A stretch of DNA of 64,000 bases from Cloeon dipterum. Lineage: Eukaryota; Arthropoda; Insecta; Ephemeroptera; Baetidae. Within the stretch, counting starts at the first letter, position 1. Every line of letters starts with the position of its first letter. Position numbers and translations under genes: made by a program. The notes beneath the pieces were generated by a model. That model was not told the origin of the DNA, searched no databases, and was given only the letters and a program-made list of their open reading frames with translations. Below, piece by piece: positions 1 through 13,600 of this stretch. Location of the stretch: assembly GCF_949628265.1 (NCBI RefSeq), contig NC_088788.1, forward strand, positions 18,228,001-18,292,000. The letters run 5' to 3'.

Positions 1-15
1 AACTTGTTTCTTCAG

Positions 16-81
16 ATGATCGTGCTCCAGAGCCGGAATAAATTGCGAATCATGTCTCAAGTCTTCTGCCCAGCATTCTAG
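16..81 (+). other. Possible terminal exon of a gene to the left
   Basis: The window opens with a good splice-acceptor look (a pyrimidine stretch ending TTCAG at 11-15). It is followed by 21 open codons and a TAG at 79-81. Nothing in the short peptide is recognisable, and no AATAAA follows closely. The frame is a guess, and the stretch could equally be non-coding. Confidence 0.15.
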
Positions 82-774
82 GAAAGGTAGGCCACCTGCT
101 CTGTTTGTGTGTAAACCCAGTTGCCCATCTTTGCCAGTTACACTGTCGGTGTTATGTAAACCAGAAATTACATCATTTAATAAAAGCAAACATCCTATGT
201 ATCCGCCAAGTGCAAGGTTACAACATGGAAACTGCTATGCGACTAAAAATGTCGAAAAGACTATTAAAATTCTTCATATCATTGCTTAATTAGTCAGCCA
301 CAGTGATTGCTTTTGCAACAAAGTACGAATGAAAGTGTAAAGGCTAACTCTCCAACTCGATTCAATATCCAGAGTAAAGATTGTAAAGATAAAAAATTTC
401 ACGGAGCTTCTAAAAAAGGAATTTCCATTTTTTAACAGCTGGCACAAAAGTTTATTGGTGCATTGTAAAAATGATGGCATTCTTTTCAGAAAACGATCAT
501 TCAAAACATTAAATATGATCGAAAAATTCTATTAACTAGAAAATTAATCCAGTTGAAATTATAAATGCATGTCAAGAGATTGAGATGAGCTATTGAATAG
601 TTTATTTTCACGGAAATCATGATATGATGTTAACTGTTCCAATTTCAAGATAAATTTGAATTTGTTCCTTAAACATTATAATTTCGATTATTCTCATGTC
701 TGTTGATAGGTGAATTGTACTTCAAAGTAAAAGAGGAATATTTCTGTCAGATACTTGACTTGGTGGTCATGGCA
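82..774. other. Intergenic DNA downstream of the first cuticle gene
   Basis: This is AT-rich sequence with only short, unbiased open frames. I see no gene, repeat or RNA in it. Confidence 0.5.
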
Positions 775-780
775 TTTATT
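775..780 (-). terminator. Polyadenylation signal of the minus-strand cuticle gene
   Basis: TTTATT on the plus strand reads AATAAA on the minus strand. It lies about 107 bases past the stop codon at 887-889, a normal 3' UTR length. Confidence 0.5.
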
Positions 781-886
781 CACATGATGTATACAAACAA
801 TATCTATTGTTGTTGATGGAGTTGGTGCGAAATTAATAAATTATATGTTACATCACTCAGTCAGTCTATGTTCAAAGAGATCACTC

Positions 887-1610
887 TTAGTGGAGGAGGG
901 TAGCGCCATAGGCAGGGGCGGCGTAGGAAGCGTAGGCGGGGGCGGCGTACGAGGTGTAGGCAGGGGCATGAGCCACGGTCTTAACGACGGCGGGAGCAGC
1001 GTAAGAGGTGTAGGCGGGGGCGGCGTAGGAAGCGTAGGCGGGGGCGGCGTACGAGGTGTAGGCAGGGGCGTGAGCCACGGTCTTCACGACAGCGGGAGCG
1101 GCGTAAGAGGTGTAGGCGGGGGCGGCGTAGGAAGCGTAGGCAGGGGCAGCAGCCACGGTCTTAACGACAGCGGGGGCGGCGTAGGAGGTGTAGGCAGGGG
1201 CGGCGTAGGAAGCGTAGGCAGGGGCGGCGTAGGAAGCGTAGGCGGGGGCGGCGGCGACGACGGGGCTCTTGACGGCGACCTTGTAGGTGTTGGCGTAAGA
1301 GGTGGAGACGGGGGCGACGGTCTTAACGACGGCGGGGGCGGCGTAGGTAGCGTGGGTGGCGTAGGCGGGGGCGTACGCAGCCTGGGCGGCGTAGGCGGGG
1401 GCGGCGTAAGCTCCGTACGATCCGTAGGCCAGGGGGCTGGCATAGGCAGCGGGGGCCAGGAGGTTTCCGGCGCTGGCGACGGCCAGGAGGGCGGAGAAAG
1501 CGACCTGAAATCAGGGTGCGTTGGTTAAGTTTCGTAATCCACAAATTTTCGGGGCTGGAAAGTGAGAGTGTGATTTTAGAAATAGAACTAAAACTTACGA
1601 GCTTGAACAT
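887..1610 (-). CDS. Ala/Pro/Tyr-repeat structural cuticle protein
   Basis: This is a low-complexity secreted cuticle protein, expected to be built into the exoskeleton. There are two coding exons, 1599-1610 (only ATG plus three codons, MFKL, then GTAAGT) and 887-1504, giving 209 residues. The N terminus MFKLVAFSALLAVASAG is a classic signal peptide. The rest alternates AAPAYASY, AAPAYTSY and AAPAVVKTVA blocks, as in the AAPA-repeat cuticle proteins described from locusts and many other insects. There is no Rebers-Riddiford chitin-binding consensus and no cysteine. Coding DNA is extremely GC-rich with C-ending codons, against AT-rich surroundings. The tiny first exon joined to a repeat-rich second exon is typical of insect cuticle genes. 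The TATA box and initiator lie just upstream. A close paralogue is at 24919-25548. The family is confident, but a specific gene name is not possible. Confidence 0.9.
915..1255 (-). repeat. Nested coding repeat, 102-bp tandem units made of ~24-bp subunits
   Basis: Within the cuticle gene, near-identical 102-bp units start at 947 and 1049 (34 residues each, one VVKTVAH block per unit). A third, altered unit follows from about 1151. Each unit is built from 8-residue YAAPAYxS modules. The array encodes most of the length difference from the paralogue at 25 kb. Confidence 0.75.
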
Positions 1611-1638
1611 GTTGATGTGTTGAGGAACTGAGTGAACA

Positions 1639-1672
1639 GAATGATTTCTGCCCGGCGACTTTCGCTTTTATA
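1639..1672 (-). promoter_or_regulatory. TATA box and TCATTC initiator of the minus-strand cuticle gene
   Basis: On the minus strand TATAAAA spans 1672-1666 and TCATTC spans 1644-1639. The initiator A (1642) lies exactly 30 bases from the first T of the TATA box. This matches the usual arthropod spacing and the arrangement in the 25-kb paralogue. The predicted 5' UTR is about 32 bases. Confidence 0.75.
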
Positions 1673-4600
1673 GTAAGGCTGCCAGAGAAAGTAGAGGGGC
1701 GCGATCCTGCGAGTCTGCAGCGCCGGCCTGAAGGCTTCCTGGAGGCGGCTGGTGGACCTGGCGGTGTCCGGCCGGCCGCTCTTGCGACAGGAGACCCGGC
1801 CGACGCCTCACCCAGCACTCCCTTTTTCCCGCCTGGCTCACCACTAATCGCCAGACAAATGAAAAAAAGAATCACAACTCCCTTTCCTCGTCGCGCGCGG
1901 GCCGACCGTCGCGGCGAATTAATTTGCAAGGTGCAGTGTGTCAATCACGCTTTTGTTTGGACCACTTTGACCTTCCTACTGCCTTTCCTTAACTAATTTC
2001 AAATCTACGCCCCTGCGGCAGCGGAGATTGAGATGGCCATTCAAAATGCTGTGTTATTATTTGTTTATTGTAAAAATATTTTATTAGAGATTGATCATCC
2101 ACGCGAGGATAAAGCAATTATGGTGAAGCTTGGGAAGCAAGGTTCTGTTTTTGTATGATTGTTTATTCTTGCTTTATCGTAAATTTATAAATAGGCTGAT
2201 TTTTAAAGAATGTAAACTGCAGAAGGAGCTTACAGTATGCAAATATTTTGCAAGCTATAGTGGCAATTTTTCGCCGCACTGGCAATGATCCGCAATTTAT
2301 TTATTTTATTTTTTACTTTCAAAAGTACTGCTGATTTACGGCATGCGGAGCCGAAACATTGAGCCGTGAAGTGACATTTTTCCTTGCAATTAACTGAGCA
2401 ATTCAATCTTTATTATTTTTGCCAATTGGAGAAGCATAGCCTTTACTTGAAAACCTATTTGTATTTTTTTTTAAATAGTCTGAATTTAATTGATTCAATG
2501 TAACATAAAATCTGGAACAAATTGGGTAAATCCAGTGGTAAAAGTTAAACTATATAGTTCAACTGTGCATTGAAGTACACCTCGAATTTTGTTCAAAAAC
2601 CTTCCAGCTAAGAATACAGGTTTTATTGAGACTTGCATGTCTATATAGCCGAAATGAGATACACGAGTGCTGTCGTTGACCAGGATTTGTAGATCAAGGA
2701 TGTCTTGTTTTGCGCACAATGCTGCGAAAATGTGCACAGAATCCGCCCGGCAAAGCGTGTGTGACGTGGGTGCCGCGGATTCAGGATCTGATTTCCGAAG
2801 GCCGTGCGTATCTTTGTTTCTTGTCCCATTCATCCGGTCTTCGTCCAATTAGCCGGTTTTTCCTATTGCCTCGTCATAAATACCACAGCTAAAATGGCCA
2901 AATAATGCCAATGCCAGAGATAATTAAGATTATTCAGACCAATTTTTGCAACAGACAAGCAAAACCCTTGGCCTGTTGTGTAATTGTTGATTAATAATGC
3001 GTTAATGAGTGCATTATTATTTTTTTTTAATTTTCCTTAATAGTTTCCCTCAGGTGTAAGTTTTAAAAAATGACAACCTTGCCCGTGTTCACCGAAGCAT
3101 TATTATTTAATCGTTTAATAGCTTCAATGAACTAAAATATTCGTTATGCGGCTCCGAAAGAAAAATGCCGCCTCGCTTTACAATCTGTGAAAAGTCGAGC
3201 AATAATACTCGTGAGACGAAATGTGTAAATTGCATTATTATACTTATTACTGTGCGTTTGGTTTACAAAGAAGGGCCGCCACACTTTTGCTTTCTTCTCA
3301 GCTCGAGAACCAGTTTTCGAGTTACGCAGCTCGCCCCAGAGAATACGTATAAGAAAAAAGACAGCACTCTGTCAACGTCTTTTGTTCTTTTTTGATCTGG
3401 CGCAGAGGACAAAAACGCTCCATATCGTGCGTTTTTCTGTTGCATATGAGATCGACCTACGGGAATGCCAAGGTTGAGTCGATCCATGATTGCACCTCAT
3501 ACGATTACATGACTGAATAATTGGGTCGTGCGTATGTTTACTCATGTGCACACTCGAATAATGATTCGTCAATTATATTAGACTTGTTGGAACGCAATAT
3601 TATGCTATGTGATAATTGTTCACGTGCGGCGCGATAATGAAGCAGCTTTGCATACGAGATGATTGTAATTATTTTTGTCTTTGAAGATTTCTGCACTTTT
3701 ACGACGTGACACATCATGCTCTAGGATGTTGCTGATGTTGCAGATTAGCATCGCTAATTGCTGCTGCATATGCAGAACTCTTAAATCTTTCCATGAAAAG
3801 TCGTAAAAGGTTTTGATTTTTATTGACATTTTACTGCCGAGCCTTGGCCCACAGATGGACTGGTAGGGGCCAAAATTTAAAATATATGGTGCCTCGAGAG
3901 ACTCATATTTTCGCAAAAATAAATATGACTGAAATATTCTGAAAGCTTTTGGTCGGATTGGGAGTTCACCGGTATTTGAGACCACCAATGAAGCAAACCA
4001 GCATTTTATCGATCAATTACACGAAAGCTTAGCAATTTTAAAATTGCTGAACGGTTGAACCGCTGGAATTATTATAGCCGCATATATAGTTTAATCTCAA
4101 GAACGTTTTTAACCTGATTTACTCGTCCATTCTGGATTATTGATGTAATTGCTTCACAGCAAAAATGACCGTAAATAAATCGTCCCCTAATAGGTGCAAC
4201 GAACCATTTCCAGAAATAATTAGCTGCAATCTCGCGGGAACGGTTTCGTCACAAGACTGGAAAGATAGGGAATTTCTGAAAGTGTGTGTGAAACTGCAAT
4301 TAGATAATTGCACGGCCCATTGTGCGGCTCTGCTACGAAACAATGCGTCGAAGAGCCGCACGCGCTTTCAACAGATCGCAAAATAATCGCCATTCGATCT
4401 TTCAAAAGAGTCCCAATTTTTTAGCCGAGAGAGATTTGGATGCGCGGCCGTTTAGATAAGAACTAAAAAATGCCTCACGCGCGCGTTAAAATCTCTGATT
4501 CCAACTCGGCAGTGCGGCGGTTTGACCTTGTGGTTCCGATCGTGCGACTTTCTGTCAATCACCCTGCTGCCGCCCGTAGTCAGGCAAATTAATGAGCGAG

Positions 4601-7600
4601 TGCATCGACGAGCCAGAGAGAGAAGTGACCCGCGCCAAGGATCTCGCGCATTTTCAGCCGCAAACGAGCGTTAGTTTAGTTTTTCTCCTCTTATCGCTCT
4701 TGGGAACTAACTTACCTTTTCATAGCATTCAAATCAGTTACAATTAGTCAGGCTCAGGTTATTTTAGCAGCGTCGAAGGTCTTTCTCGACTCGACCGTCG
4801 CAATTTTGTTTGCTGATGATCTTAATGCAATTTTGTTTCTGGCAAGACACGTGCAAAACCGCAGACGAAGCAATCTTCCAATCAGCTACTCAAGTAGTGA
4901 CAATTTCAATGATAGTCTTATTGAGTTTAAAATTACCTCAACTGTTCTCTCCATTATCCATGATATTAGCCATTCTAAAAAATAAATAAATAAATTATGT
5001 TGCGGTAGATGCCAATGAAGGCTGATGCTCTCGAGGAGGTCGTACGTAGCGATAAAATTGAGCAACAAACTCCCAAATTTTCACTGTCGAATTTATGTTT
5101 GATATTTTTTTGCAACAAAGAAATTCGCGTTTGGTTGTTTGTTGAGAAATGCGAAATTTTAGCTTACAGGACGAATTTCTCTTTTATTTGTGGTGTTTGA
5201 AATATGTACGAATAAAAAGCAAATTCATGCACTCGAAATGTTTATTTTTATGCAGCAAGCACAATTATTTGTACAAACTGGTAAAGACGTTTACGGAACA
5301 GCGGCCGAAACATTAGTTACATTATGGTATAGTGTAATAACTCTTTTAAAATTTATAAAATACAAATAGGTGCATTAAATTTCATAGTAATAAAAGAGAT
5401 GACCGGTGAATGCGAAAAACAATAATTTAAAAATATCATACGTTTATAGAAGAAAATGGACATTCCTAGTTGCAACCTTTTTTGCCTTTTAGTTTTCCCT
5501 ATAAGTGAAGTCTAGCCCTATTTTTCATTTTTAAAGGTATTATTATCTGAAACACACAATAAAATCATAGAACAGACAGTTAAAATATATTTTCATCAAT
5601 AGTTTTCACAAATGAATACAGCTGAAACTAATCTAACCAAACTATTTCTGGCCATATTAATCTAACAAACAAATTTCATCCTTGTGGGTAGGGGATGGGT
5701 TCCAGCCCCTAATCACGACCTGGGAAAGTCAAAATTAATTATTTACAATCAAATGTGGGGCGAAGCCGACAGAAATCTGCACAACAAATGCCATATCTAA
5801 AATATCCTCGATTAGTATGTAAAAATTTTCGTTTTTTTTTGGTACAATATTCGATTATCTTTTGTTTTGTGACGTTTCAGCGACTTGTTCTCTCGTAAAA
5901 TTTGCGAAGTTGATCACCACGGGCAAGTTGGCGTCAGACATAGACCAGTTTTGACACCGATTTTTACTGTTCAACACTGGTCTTCTAGAGAAAAACCTCC
6001 AGAAAATTTTGTCCAAATCTTAGGACCCATGATAATGACAGGGCCTGACAATTTTTATTTCAAATCAGCGAGCAAAATAAAAGACAACTTTTGACGAGGA
6101 ATGTCTGGTTTTTTCTATTTCTATGAACGAATCCATCATCTAAATAATCACACGTTCTTGTACGCAACAGCTGTTTCAGCCTCATGAGCAGTGCGAAGCA
6201 AAATAATAACACTGAAACAACCTGGAGAGCGGTTTGCCTCACACGCTGTGTAACTAACTAAGTTTGCTGCAAGTGTTGAGAGTTATATTTCAAAAAGAAA
6301 GAAGTTACATATGTGCGATGAATTTCAAGAATACATTTAGAGACACTAACCTTCCAACCGAATCCACTAGTCCGATGCTAAATTAAAGTTTCTTTTTGTT
6401 TAAAAATCATTTTTAGTTGAGTGGTGAAAATGACAAAAATATGCCTATTTGAAATTAAACTTAAAAAATGTGTCAAAATTTGGTAGCCACATCCAACCTA
6501 ATTTTCAATTCAAACAGAACAATTAACCCGAGTTATGAAGACATGAATGGTGGTGAAGTGGTGATCAATCAAATATTAAGCCTGCTGTGCAAATCGTGTG
6601 GGCCGCGAAAAGTCAGAGGGCGGAGCGATTTCATTGTGCGGCGCACGTTATTAAAATAAGCTACCGCTGCATAAGTAGACACAATAATTGCCGGTTACCG
6701 CACAACAATAATTGTGTACAAAGGAGAACCACTCATAAATTAACCTCGTCTGAATTTCACTCTGCATGAAGTGAACTAGATTAAAAAATGCAAATAATAA
6801 ATTGCACCCACACGCACACGAGACTCGCCTGGCTCGGCTCGCTCGGTATGGCCATTGTGTGTGTTTGTGAGAGAGAATACATAAGAGTGCGTCCCTGCGA
6901 GAGTGCTTGAAATCAGGGCACTCTCTCGTAATCGTGAAATTTCTAGGTCCAGCGAGTGTGCGCTTGTGCAAATGCTCTTGAATGTATATACATGTCCAAC
7001 CGACGTGTATAAATAAAAATAATTTCAATTCGAAAAGAAAAACAACTCATTGCGTATGCACCATTGTCTTTGTGACAAATTACGCGATAAAAATAACACT
7101 TGGCTAGAATGTTTTCATTCCGCGCAAACTAGACATTTCAGAATAGGGTCGTTAACCGCGTTCCACAATTAAATGCCTTTTTTATCATTATATTACCCAG
7201 GTGTCACCGACTCAGGTGCTAAAGTGTAATTACACGTCTTTAAATCCACAGCGAGGCTTGTTTGAAGTGTTTTATGGAGCAAACGAAATAAGGAACGAAA
7301 ACTCGATTTGGCAATTTCCCGTGCCGAACAAGGCACAACACGCAATACTCAAATGAGGCAGTGACACACATTTGCCAAGCATATATGCATTTTAAAGCTG
7401 TCTATTTTTTCGCACTCGAGCCACTCAGAAGCGAACTAGAATGTTGCACACGCAACTAATAGTATTGGTAGGTTAGTTAATAACTCGTTAACATTTTTTT
7501 TATTAAGAAACATTTAAATAGGATTTTAATAAGTCAATAATTAAGACCATTTTTTCATAGAATTTCTTTAAGTTTGAGGAATATAGAAAAAAATTCTTCT

Positions 7601-10600
7601 CTAAAAATTGTGAAGGTGAAATCTGGATCGAGTAACAGTTTTCAGATTTTGCATAATTTCTCAAAATATCAACGATTTAAAAAAATATTATTTCGCTTCA
7701 TTTCAATTCGTCTCGATACGAATCTATCCAAAAGCGAGCGAATTATGACGTAAATTTCTCTTCTGGTGAAATAAATCCCTGATATTCAAGAGGCTCGCCG
7801 TTTGAATAGCATGCAAACGTTAGAGCCAATTTTCTCAGAAATTCAAATGGCAATCTGGGAAAATTATAGCTATTTCACAATTTTTACAGAAATTCAAGTA
7901 AAGGTAAAAAATAGTTTCACAATTTTCTGTACAGTTTTACTTTCGATTGACCTTCCAAATGCGGTCTTTAAGGAAATTGCTCTTTAAAAAAATGGAATAT
8001 TTAACAGTGCTAATAAATACTATTGCTGAAATTTTAAAACGTATAATAGGATTTTTTGAATTTAGAGGTTATTTACAGGTCCAAACTGGTTTATAGGGAC
8101 ACGGCAGGGTCAATCAATTAATTACGTGATAAATTAAGAAACCGTTTGACGAAATTGCAGGATTTACGGTAGGAAATCCCTTTTAGAACCAGATAAAAAA
8201 ATGATGGGTCCATAAATAAGGCGGCAAATGGAGCGAGAGTTGTCTCGTGAAGAAAACCAACCTTGCCGAGAAGCATATGGTGCGCGCATAATTTGGCAAA
8301 CGCATTTGGCAACACTCACACACGCAAATTAATGGCCAGCGATCGCTCTTTTTGTGTCCGGACAGAGTAATAAGTCGCGTGACGCAGTTAAACCTTCTGC
8401 AGCTCAGCATTGTTGCCGAATCTTTCTTTCGCTTAAGTTTTGGAAACTGGAGCACTTTTGATTCATGGGACACGAACGAAAATGGACCGCTCGCGCGATG
8501 ATAGCATCTACAAACACACACTCGCTCGAAAAATAAATATGTTTGCGGCCGCAAATTGCGAATCGTGCCATTTGTGCAAGGCTGAGTGACGGAGAATGAT
8601 TCATGTGGCAAATAATCCAGTTCGATTGTGTACACCCTGCAGTCAATCTCTGGCCTTTAGCCTTCTGAAACTTAATTCAAAAGGCAGTAAAATCCAGTTA
8701 AAAATTATAAAAGTAGAGTGCAGTTTCTTTGATAACCTTGACAAAAATCATACGCCCAAAAATAATTAAATAATATGAGGCAATTCTAAACGCACACAAA
8801 ATTATTGTGGTAGAATTTAATTATTTTTTGCAGCACAGAATAATTTCTCGCACCTCTCGGTTTGAGTTGAGTAAATATTGATCAGTCCAGTCGCTTTAGG
8901 GCACCGAATGCAGCTGCGGATCACGAAGTAAAACAGAAAGCACGCATTAAAGGCCACCGCTGGCGCAGTTTAATAGGCACACACAAGCCGAAGGCTTATA
9001 TATAAGTATTTAATTTTATTGACCGCGTATTATATGAATTTTGCCATGAGCAGTGCTCGTGGTTGGCTCTTTTGCCATTCATTAAAATCGCCTCCAACTG
9101 TTATCGCGATGCAAACTAGATACTTAATTGCTGGCTGCCCGTTGCATGAGACAAACTCGCACACAGCACTTACTCTTTACGATATCATGGGTGCACGAGT
9201 GATTGTTTTAGCGCCAATCAAATTCGCGAAAAGTGAGAGGAGAAGGCTGGTTAAACTGGATCTATCAGCTGGGATTGTATATTGCCTCGTAATGCGCCGG
9301 CCATACATATTACGGTGTACACGTAATTCGCTCGGCTTATCAGCAGACCCGACTTTTCAATTTGGCTTGCGTGTCATATATATGTGCAGCGTGCGGTCCG
9401 CGTCCAATCGCTCTCGCACCGAATCATCTCGCTGAAAGACGGCCTGTTGCGCAATGCCAGGCGTAACTTGAAATTGATCACGCTGCTCCTTTTAAACTGG
9501 CACAATGCTGTCTTATAGGCTAAAAAGGGATCAGTTTTATGGCGTAAAAGGAGCCGAGTGGAACAAATTGCTTATATATGTACTTGTTTTTTTCGCTCCT
9601 GCGAGCGGTTCGCGTTTAATTGTCATAAATTGTTACGTAAGAAATTTCTCTCATAGAAAATTGTAATTTTCCTTACTAGTTAGGAGAACTCTCTAGATGC
9701 CCTGGATTTTATTAAATTTATTTTAAACGATTCCAGCTAAAGGAGTATTAAGATTTGCCCCATCATGTTTGCAAGATGAAAGAAATGGATTTTCGCAAGT
9801 TAAACTTTCCGTTTTTAATTTCATTCTAGATACTTGATCCAATTAATGTTGGTTTCGAAGGGTGGGAGTGTGGCGGGGTTGAAAAATAATTTTCATTCTT
9901 TTTTCATTTACCCTAAATTAAGAGTGTAGACAACTGCAAGTGATATTAAATTCTCTCTGCAATACGAAAATTGTTTTACAGGTAAAGTATTGCTGATGAA
10001 GCCTGCGGGTCAGAAACAGCTGTTACACGCATAACTAGAACGTGCGAGTAAATTTTTCTCTTTCAATTTTTCAAATTCAGCCTCACAATCTGATCAAAAA
10101 CACATGGAGTTGATCCATATTCTATACTTTTTAAGTTAATTCAAATTCCCCCTTGCACCTGTAAAGTAGAAAGACTGCTTCATTTTCTGTTGAAGAAAAA
10201 GTTATAGATTAACCTCACATTAAATCATTGATACTTTGAGTTGTTAATGACTGATCACGTGAATATGGTTGAATGATATTAAATTACTGTCTTCCACAAG
10301 GAAGGAAAATTTTCTGATATCATAATCAGTCAGCGAACATTCACTAAAGATATTTATATCGAAGAAAAAAGAATATAAACTCGTTTTCATATAGTAAGAA
10401 TTATTATTAAATCAGTTATTGCCGTTATTGCTTTCACCATTTAAACTGAATCGATAAAAAGTAGATCTAACTATTTTCCATTTCTTTGCAGCTTCATTCT
10501 AATTTTAGCGACAGGAAGAAAGTCGACACGGGGCGTGCGTTGTGCAATCAATCACGCATGCAACGCTAATTACACAATTATTATTTTTGCATTTTGTTTG

Positions 10601-13600
10601 ATGGCAACCGACACGCGCACAGAAAATAAAACGCACGACTTCCAGTGCCAATAAGCATCAACAGGGACGATTGCAGAACGTCGTGCCACAGTGTTATATT
10701 TTTACGATTTCCCCGTGTGAGTGTGATTATTAGTTGCATTAAGCGATGTGGAACTCGCAGCCAGTCGGTAGTGAATCACACACCCATCATTTGGTTGCCT
10801 CATAAATAATCACAATCGTTTGGCACCGCGCACCATTCATTCTCTCACTGTTTTCAGTAATGAACGTTAGCTGAATGCACTCGGTACGTAATCTGTGAGT
10901 GCAGAATACTACACGGCTTATTATGATCATTTAAAAATTTTGGAGAGAAGGGAAGTGGTGGAACAAAACCCATAATTTATATTGAAATTGAATATTTAGT
11001 GCATTTTTAAAAAGTAAGACAATATCCTAAATGTATAAAAAGCGATAATAGCTTTTAAAACCACTAAACAATTTTTGCATCTGATGAAAATAAAGGTCCC
11101 ATTGAATCATGTCATGCAACGAAAATAATTACGCTGCCGGCTTAAAATATTACCCTTTCCACGTTTATGATACCTTACACCGAAATTGACCGCATTTTGT
11201 GCATTGTTTCCGAAGTAGTCATACACGAAAGTAATTTCAATCGGTGTTTTCCTCTTATCCACCTTGCATTTTAAGCCTCGGACTGCGACTGGACACGCAC
11301 GAGCAATTTTAGCAATCATTGCGGGCGACGCATACGCAGTGCAAGCATTTCTCCAAGACCAAGGTCGGGTTTATCAATACCAATTGGATCACCTTTACAT
11401 AATGTCATTACGAGCACGTACCCTCAAGCCGTCGATTCGGGGAATCAGGCGCATTCGGTGCTCTTGATTCGCGGAAACAAATAATCGACGTAAATCAATC
11501 AGGGTAGTGAGTGCAGCTTTCTAAACGTCAGGCGCCTAAATAGAAAATGCAATTGCAGAAATGTTCACCGTTCAATTGCTTTGAGGTCGAGCAAAATCTC
11601 AATTCGACCTTGAATTTATTTTCCTAGATATTTTTCCCTAATCGATTTTAATCTAAATTGACGATTTAAATTACTCAAAAATCATATATTTTGTGGTTGA
11701 TGCAACAGTTAAAAGCACATTACATTTCTTTGTTGTATGTTTCCTAAAAATTACTCTATATCGGGAAAATGATCTTGTAACCGCTTGTAACTTTCTTATA
11801 AAAAATTTTTTAACTGTTCAAAAATATTTTATTTGTTTAAAATCCATTGTCTCATAAAAAGGAGTAAGAGTCCAGTAAGAGTCGAAATATGTTGAGGCTA
11901 GTTAAGTTTCAACCACGTTTGATCAACTAGGACAAGTCCGAGCAATTTTCGTACATTGCAAATAGCATGCCTTCCTCGCGAGTGTGAACCTTCATGCCAG
12001 ATGAAAGGCAGCATTTTGTGGTATTGTTGCAAATCTGAAACATTTTTTATTCCGCTTCAAACATGAATTTTTCGAACCCTCTAGTTTTTTTGTGAACTCC
12101 AAATCTCTGGTTCTAACCACCAGAATTTTAAAAACTGAACACCGTTAGACTCGTCTTGACCTCCCCTAACCAGCTGAAGGGTTTAGGAGTTGATTTGGAA
12201 CTATGAATAAAAGAAAACCAGAATTATTTTAAATTTGGACCTTCCCCTCCCTTGGCCTGGCAGTAAAATGTTTCACACAGGGAGTCGAGAGGCAGCGGAG
12301 AAGAGGACCAACAACGTATAAGGTGAGTCTGCATCTGCTTGGGCGGCGAGACAAGCAAAGTGGCCAGAGCGCCGGTCAGTGATGCAGAACAAAAAACAAC
12401 TCTTACTTTCAGTGCCTCTTTCTCACTCGCTCGCTCAGTCGCAGCCAGTCGGCCGGCAGTCTCGAATGAATCACGCCTTGTTTCACGACATGCAATCGGC
12501 ACTAGAGCAGTGCAATCAAATAGGGAGCGCGCGCTGCTCTTGAGCACACATGCACATTAAATGCATGCACGTCTGTGTGTTATTATTGCTAAGTTGCTCG
12601 CTACAATAACGACGCGAGAAGCCACCTGACCCACATTCGGCCAATCTCGCTCGTCCCACTGGCTTCACGATCGATCGTTGAAATAAGCTAACCAAACCAT
12701 ACACTTAATTTGGTGTCCATTATTTTAGGGGTTTAATTTTAACCTTAAACTACTTTAATATTTGCAAACCCAATCAGTGTTTTAGTGTTTATTTTATTTT
12801 ATTGTTTGGTACAAATTGGCCTGATCAAATTTGCGCTGCGATATCATGAAACTCAAAATTATGGTGTTTAAGTTGATAAGAGGAGTGCAATTATCATTAT
12901 TCCGACCAATATAATTTTTTATTTCAGAGATGTTGAGTCTTAAAAATTACCTCACCACACAAAAAAAACGAAAATCGACAGTGAGCATAAAAAGAGAAAA
13001 ATCGAAAGGGTACTACTTTGATTAATTCATAAATTACGTATGTAATATATTATAAGAGAAATGGCCCATTTCATTTTTTTCTGGATAAGAAAAATACAAA
13101 AATTATTATCAAATATTTATTTTACTCAGCCCTTTTTAGTTTGGAAATATTTATGAATATACAAGCCTTATTAAGCGATTTTCAAATAATAATTATGACT
13201 TTATTCAAACCACTCAATTTAAATCCTGAATCTTTTTCCTAAAACAAGTTTGGTAGGTATTAATTATTGTCTTAAAATTTCAGTTGGAATCCATTCCAAA
13301 AAGGAATGGCGTTAAAACAATAAAAATCTAAATTTGCTCGGCTGTCAGTGTAGCCAAAAAACGTCTCAATTTCACAGCCTTTTACTCAGCACGATTGAAA
13401 TCACACCTTGTGCAACACACTTATCGGAACAATGTAATACTTCTCGGTGATCGCTCGATCTGCGAGATTTTACTGCGACTGGGCGTGTGTGTTTTCTGTT
13501 GAGTGAGTCAAGTCCCGGCGCGACTAGAAGATTATTAGTACCACGAGAGATCGAATGTGATCTGTTTTGAGAGTTTGTATAGTCTGCTGGTGCGCGTTGT

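Noticed and set aside
845-1528. A 227-codon plus-strand Gly/Val-rich open frame and other long frames over the first cuticle gene
   Set aside because: They are antisense or off-frame shadows of the GC-rich repeat. The real minus-strand frame has a signal peptide, matched splice sites, a promoter and a paralogue.
2495-2848. A 117-codon minus-strand frame, and similar ones at 3620-3988, 12224-12547 and 16779-17060
   Set aside because: No similarity I recognise, no coding bias and no promoter or splice signals that fit. Frames of this length are expected by chance in 64 kb.
8183-8635. A 150-codon minus-strand frame
   Set aside because: Irregular composition, rich in Cys, His and Phe, with no domain, no codon bias and no splice context. 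It looks random.
9019-9435. A 138-codon plus-strand frame
   Set aside because: No recognisable motif, and it does not begin with an ATG. Composition follows the local DNA.
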